Positions 60,301-64,000 of a stretch of 64,000 nucleotides of DNA are shown in pieces (position 1 is the stretch's first letter; each line of letters begins with the position of its first letter). The DNA is from Solen grandis. Its lineage: Eukaryota; Mollusca; Bivalvia; Adapedonta; Solenidae. The notes beneath the pieces were generated by a model, which was not told the origin of the DNA, searched no databases, and was given only the letters and a program-made list of their open reading frames with translations. Location of the stretch: NCBI GenBank assembly GCA_021229015.1, contig CM037777.1, forward strand, positions 28,519,584-28,583,583, written 5' to 3'. Position numbers and translations under genes: made by a program.

Positions 60301-62872
60301 TATGTGTACATTTGGCAGTATTGTGTTCAACCAACAATAAAAAAGTACTTTCAGGCGTTAATGTTTCATGTTCATTAAGAGACAATAATGCACTTCCAAA
60401 GTACCAGTGTGTTGTTGCCAGGCATAAAATTATAACGCGGCAGTTTACATGGGACGATTTAAAATCTAGTTAATTGAATATATAAAACTCTATTAAAAAA
60501 CAACTTAATTTAGGCAAAACAACATACAATGTACATATGAGGTGAGCAAATATAGTCACACATTTCACAAATATGATCGAAAATTGAAATTTCGTCCCAC
60601 GCCTTGCCATAAGTAGAGTTTTGAAGTCTACTGTCAGAAATAAGTGGTTCGAATGTCAGCTTAATGACTTTGGTATTTCTTGCTTAATTGAAAAGTGACT
60701 TTCTGTAAACGGTGACTCATGGCAACTCCAACTGGCCGCGTGTATTGTTTCATTATATCACAATACATACAAATCGGTGGCAGTTTGTGGGAGTGAATTA
60801 CTCATTATTAATGTTTGGGAAACTTAAAACCACTGGATTCTTTAGAACAATAGGAGTCCATTCTCCTGTAGCATATTCCTAAATTGACAAAAAAGAGGGA
60901 AAAGAAAAAAGATGAGGAAATATAAGTAAGACACGCGCAATTAATGTCGTATCCGGGAGCTTTCCTTGAAGTACCTCATAGACAAGAAATACGTATATTT
61001 TAAGCTTATCAAAAATTGAATCTAAAATTTGTAAACAGTTCAAGTATCTATAAATACACACTCGGGACAGCCAATCATTAGTGTTTGTTTGTTTGTTTGT
61101 TTAATTATCTAGATGACGTTCGACGAAAATCCGTTTAGCATTGATGGATTCATTAAACATTACGTACTTTCCTCAGCTTGAACTAAGAGGATGTGACATG
61201 TCTCTCAATGTTTACTTGAGTGTGTGTTTACTTCTCTACGAATGTAGACAGACGTCATTCCAATAAGTGTCCAATGTTTGATTTGAAACCCGGCCACCTC
61301 ACCAGACCAAAGTGAAGCAGTTAATCTCTGACCAAGGACCATATCTTGTTTACCAGCGTGCGATTCACAAACTGGTCGGGATACGCAATATTCAATCTCT
61401 TGGATGTTAGAACCACTTAAGGTGAAGTACCTGCAATGGTTCCGGTATCTTTCGGACCTCATGGCCTTTCACGGAGAAAACCAAGGTTTCTTAATATTTC
61501 ATTAGAGTTGCTTATCTTGATAGAGGTTAATTGGTCCAAGACTTAGCGGAACCAATACAGGGACTCTACCAAAGGGAGAATGATTTTAAGTCTGATTTTG
61601 CTTTTCGTGGTGTTAAATAATGTGTCTGAGTGGTAGACGATGATGATGATGATGGTGATGATTCTGTTGATGTTAATGGTGGAGGCAGTAAATGCATTAT
61701 ACTTTGCTGATGTAATGCCATAGTTCTATTTCATGGAATATAAAAATGTTTTTTACGTTGTAGATTGTTGCATGTTTAATAACCCTTTTCTCATATATGT
61801 ATGTAGAACAAGCATCCAAGTGTTTGAGCACCGTTATATTTATCTACTTGTATATTTGTAATTACAAAACAAATTGAAATGGTGATACGCACATAAATAG
61901 AGTATGCTGTAATGATTATGGTGTACGCAATGTTGGCGATGATGATCGCTGATGATTTTAAAGAGTACACATTTTTGTCTCGGTATCAGAGGTAATATCG
62001 AGCCCATGAAAGTACTATATATAGATGTCTAATTTCTCCTGAACGACGCAGGTACCTTGTTTCTCCTATGTTTGCTTATTGTTGAATGTATCCCGTGCCG
62101 ACTGTGGACTACATCCCTAGCGAGGGAAGGTCCCCAAATCTTTGTAAGCGGTCAGGGCGGTACGATTTTCCGGTCGTGGATGTTTGGCCATCAGGTCACG
62201 TGGATGTAGGATGATACTGCAGAAAAGTTTTATCCATCCATCCGCCCATTCATCTATGAGTGAATATATAATCACAAACACACACACAACTTACAAAAAA
62301 CAACACAATTTTAAGACACTCTAACATAAAAAATACTTTCTGTCAAAAAAAAAAGTGACATCGTCTGTAATGAAGTTGAGTTTGAAGATGTCTATCTTTA
62401 CTCTTTTTCGTCTCTTTCTTATATTAACGTTCGTTACAGATAGAAAAATGAAACACAGTTTTCTTTTCTTTCAAAGAAACACTGAAACCAGTAATGGACT
62501 TTATAACCTACCGTACTTTCAACTATCATGAGGATTTATATTTTATCACTAAGAGACCTTATTATCCAAAATTTAAAAATATTTTCAAAGATGTGGAAAA
62601 TATAAAAATAAGTTAATTTCTTTTAAAATAACGGTTTATTTGCAATTATTCAGAAATACCTTGGAACTAGAAACAAATCCTCAAATTAGAAATAGGTGGA
62701 AAGATACTGGCAAATAGTATATCTGACAAATAGATTAAACTTTCTTTATTAAAGAAATATTCGGTAATATATATTTGGTCAGTATTAAATAAAATATAGA
62801 GGAAAAACGTGTAAGAAAAATGGTAAAATAGTAAGGGAAATAGGTAAAACGAAATAGATAGATATACTCGTT

Positions 62873-62874
<2 letters not shown>
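57358..62874. other. No gene seen
   Basis: AT-rich. Simple repeats: (GTTCT)n about 57670-57697, (GTTT)n about 61083-61102, (GAT)n about 61640-61660. A block with GTTGAGTGAGCCGGATAACA occurs twice (58137 and 58828). ORFs up to 85 codons show no family features. Confidence 0.45.

Positions 62875-62905
<31 letters not shown>
62875..62905. repeat. (GA)n microsatellite
   Basis: About 15 GA repeats. Confidence 0.95.
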
Positions 62906-62909
<4 letters not shown>

Positions 62910-62984
62910 CACCACCTATCCATAATTGAAATATGCTTGTCGTTTATCCTTTAGTAAATAAAATCATTTCTATACGCCCGTCGA

Positions 62985-63525
62985 ATGACCTGGTGCTCAG
63001 GTTGCCTGCTCTCTAACTAACATCACCTGATTTTTACCAATCTTTGGACACACTATCTCGGTCAAGTTCTATAACCACCCAGAATGTCCCAGGCACTCCA
63101 GAGTTTACGGCCTTTCATTGAAAAAATAACAATGTCGGCTCTTTAACACTAATAAACATTGACCGATCTCTACCAAATTTGGCCGCAAAGTGTATAGATT
63201 CACTATTTCGACCAAGTTAAATAACTTGTCAGAATGTATCAGATACTCCAGAGTTACGGTCCTTGAATTGGTGATTAACATAATCCACTCTCGAATACAA
63301 AACGTTGTCACAATGTGTATTAGCACAATATCTCGTTCAATTTGATAACCAGTCTGAATATCTCAGACACTCCAGAGTTACAGCCCTTGAACTGACGAAT
63401 AAATTGCAACAGTGTCTGCTCTCGAACACTAACAAACATGAACCAATCTTTATCAAACATTGTCACAAGAGCCTGGATTTCACAAACACTCCAGAGTTTT
63501 TACCCTTCAATTGATAAAATTGCAG
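62985..63525. repeat. Degenerate tandem repeat, ~120-150-bp units
   Basis: A block CACTCCAGAGTTACGG.CCTTGAATTG recurs at about 63096, 63248, 63371 and 63488, with CAATATCTCG.TCAA.TT.ATAACC between. Similar in style to the tandem cores of the dispersed elements, but without recognisable ends. Confidence 0.6.
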
Positions 63526-64000
63526 TACGCGCGTATTTTGCGATATCCTTGTTTCAATTATAATCATGTATACTTGTATGTGTTAAATCAAAAGCAAAAG
63601 ACTGAAAGAAAAATAAATAACAAGCGGTAGATGTAAAGAAACGGACATGAATAAATTTGCGATGATAACATTTAAAAAAAAACTACATGTACTTTGAAAC
63701 ACATGTCCATCTTAAATTTGTCTTTAGTTTAAACATATTTTATTGATATATTTTACATATAAAATTCATTTAAACATAGTACAAAATAGGATGAAATCGA
63801 AAGCTAAAAGCTTATTGAGATTTTCTCCTTGATGATTAAATTGTGAATATATGGCGAATTCATTAAGAATTACAAATAATTTTTACATAAACATATAAAA
63901 ACAAAAGGAAATATGGGAAAAATAGAAAAAGAAAAAAGGAAAACATAAATAAGAACACTCATACTCATTTAGAGAGGGGTAGAGAGAGGGAGAGGGAGAG
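63526..64000. other. No gene seen
   Basis: AT-rich, ending in a GAGAGGG-rich purine run at the window edge. Confidence 0.5.

Noticed and set aside
61205..61462. 85-codon minus-strand ORF
   Set aside because: No family features; lies in anonymous intergenic DNA.

Overview
The window looks like nuclear DNA of a marine bivalve, probably a heterodont clam. It is AT-rich and intron-rich, with consensus GT/AG splice sites. Large stretches are built from internally tandem-repeated dispersed elements, tRNA-headed SINE-like sequences and MITEs of the kind usual in bivalve assemblies. The species assignment is inference. Two 100-N assembly gaps are present (1091-1190 and 51191-51290). No bacterial, organellar or CRISPR features are seen.

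Layout. (a) 1-1090: a palindromic MITE-like element, then the first coding exon of an ALDH8A1-like aldehyde dehydrogenase on the plus strand. No second ALDH exon is visible in the window. (b) 1370-1520: a second copy of the 3' end of the neighbouring chitin-binding gene. (c) 4655-10920: a complete four-exon gene for a secreted 331-residue protein with four peritrophin-A/CBM14-type domains (plus strand). (d) 10920-31000: no recognisable gene. It holds an 86-bp two-subunit satellite, a 20-bp minisatellite that expanded inside a MITE, SINEs, piggyBac-like MITEs and long tandem-core elements. (e) 31138-44252, minus strand: a complete ten-exon KLHL12 orthologue (564 aa, BTB-BACK-six Kelch), rebuilt exon by exon with all phases matching. 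(f) 44500-51190: repeats. (g) 51934-56609, minus strand: a second copy of the chitin-binding gene, with the same exon structure (exons 2 and 3 are identical in length) and a conserved promoter, but with a one-base insertion right after the signal peptide. (h) 57360-64000: no recognisable gene.

The main result is structural. The two chitin-binding genes are arms of an inverted segmental duplication of about 5.6 kb (4655-10300 against 57357-51800), facing each other tail to tail across about 41 kb that contains KLHL12. Fragment (b) points to a third copy. The second result is a set of repeat biographies readable directly: a TTAA-flanked MITE family, one member of which seeded a 20-bp minisatellite and another of which sits against a KLHL12 splice acceptor; and a family of elements that share hairpin ends but carry different tandem cores, resembling helentron-associated (HINE/pearl-type) elements.

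The genes do not form a pathway. KLHL12 is a CUL3 ubiquitin-ligase adaptor acting inside the cell, the CBM14 proteins are secreted chitin binders (shell matrix, mucus or gut lining are possible sites), and ALDH8A1 acts in kynurenine/2-aminomuconate oxidation. I see no evidence of a new molecular system beyond the duplication and the repeat structures listed.
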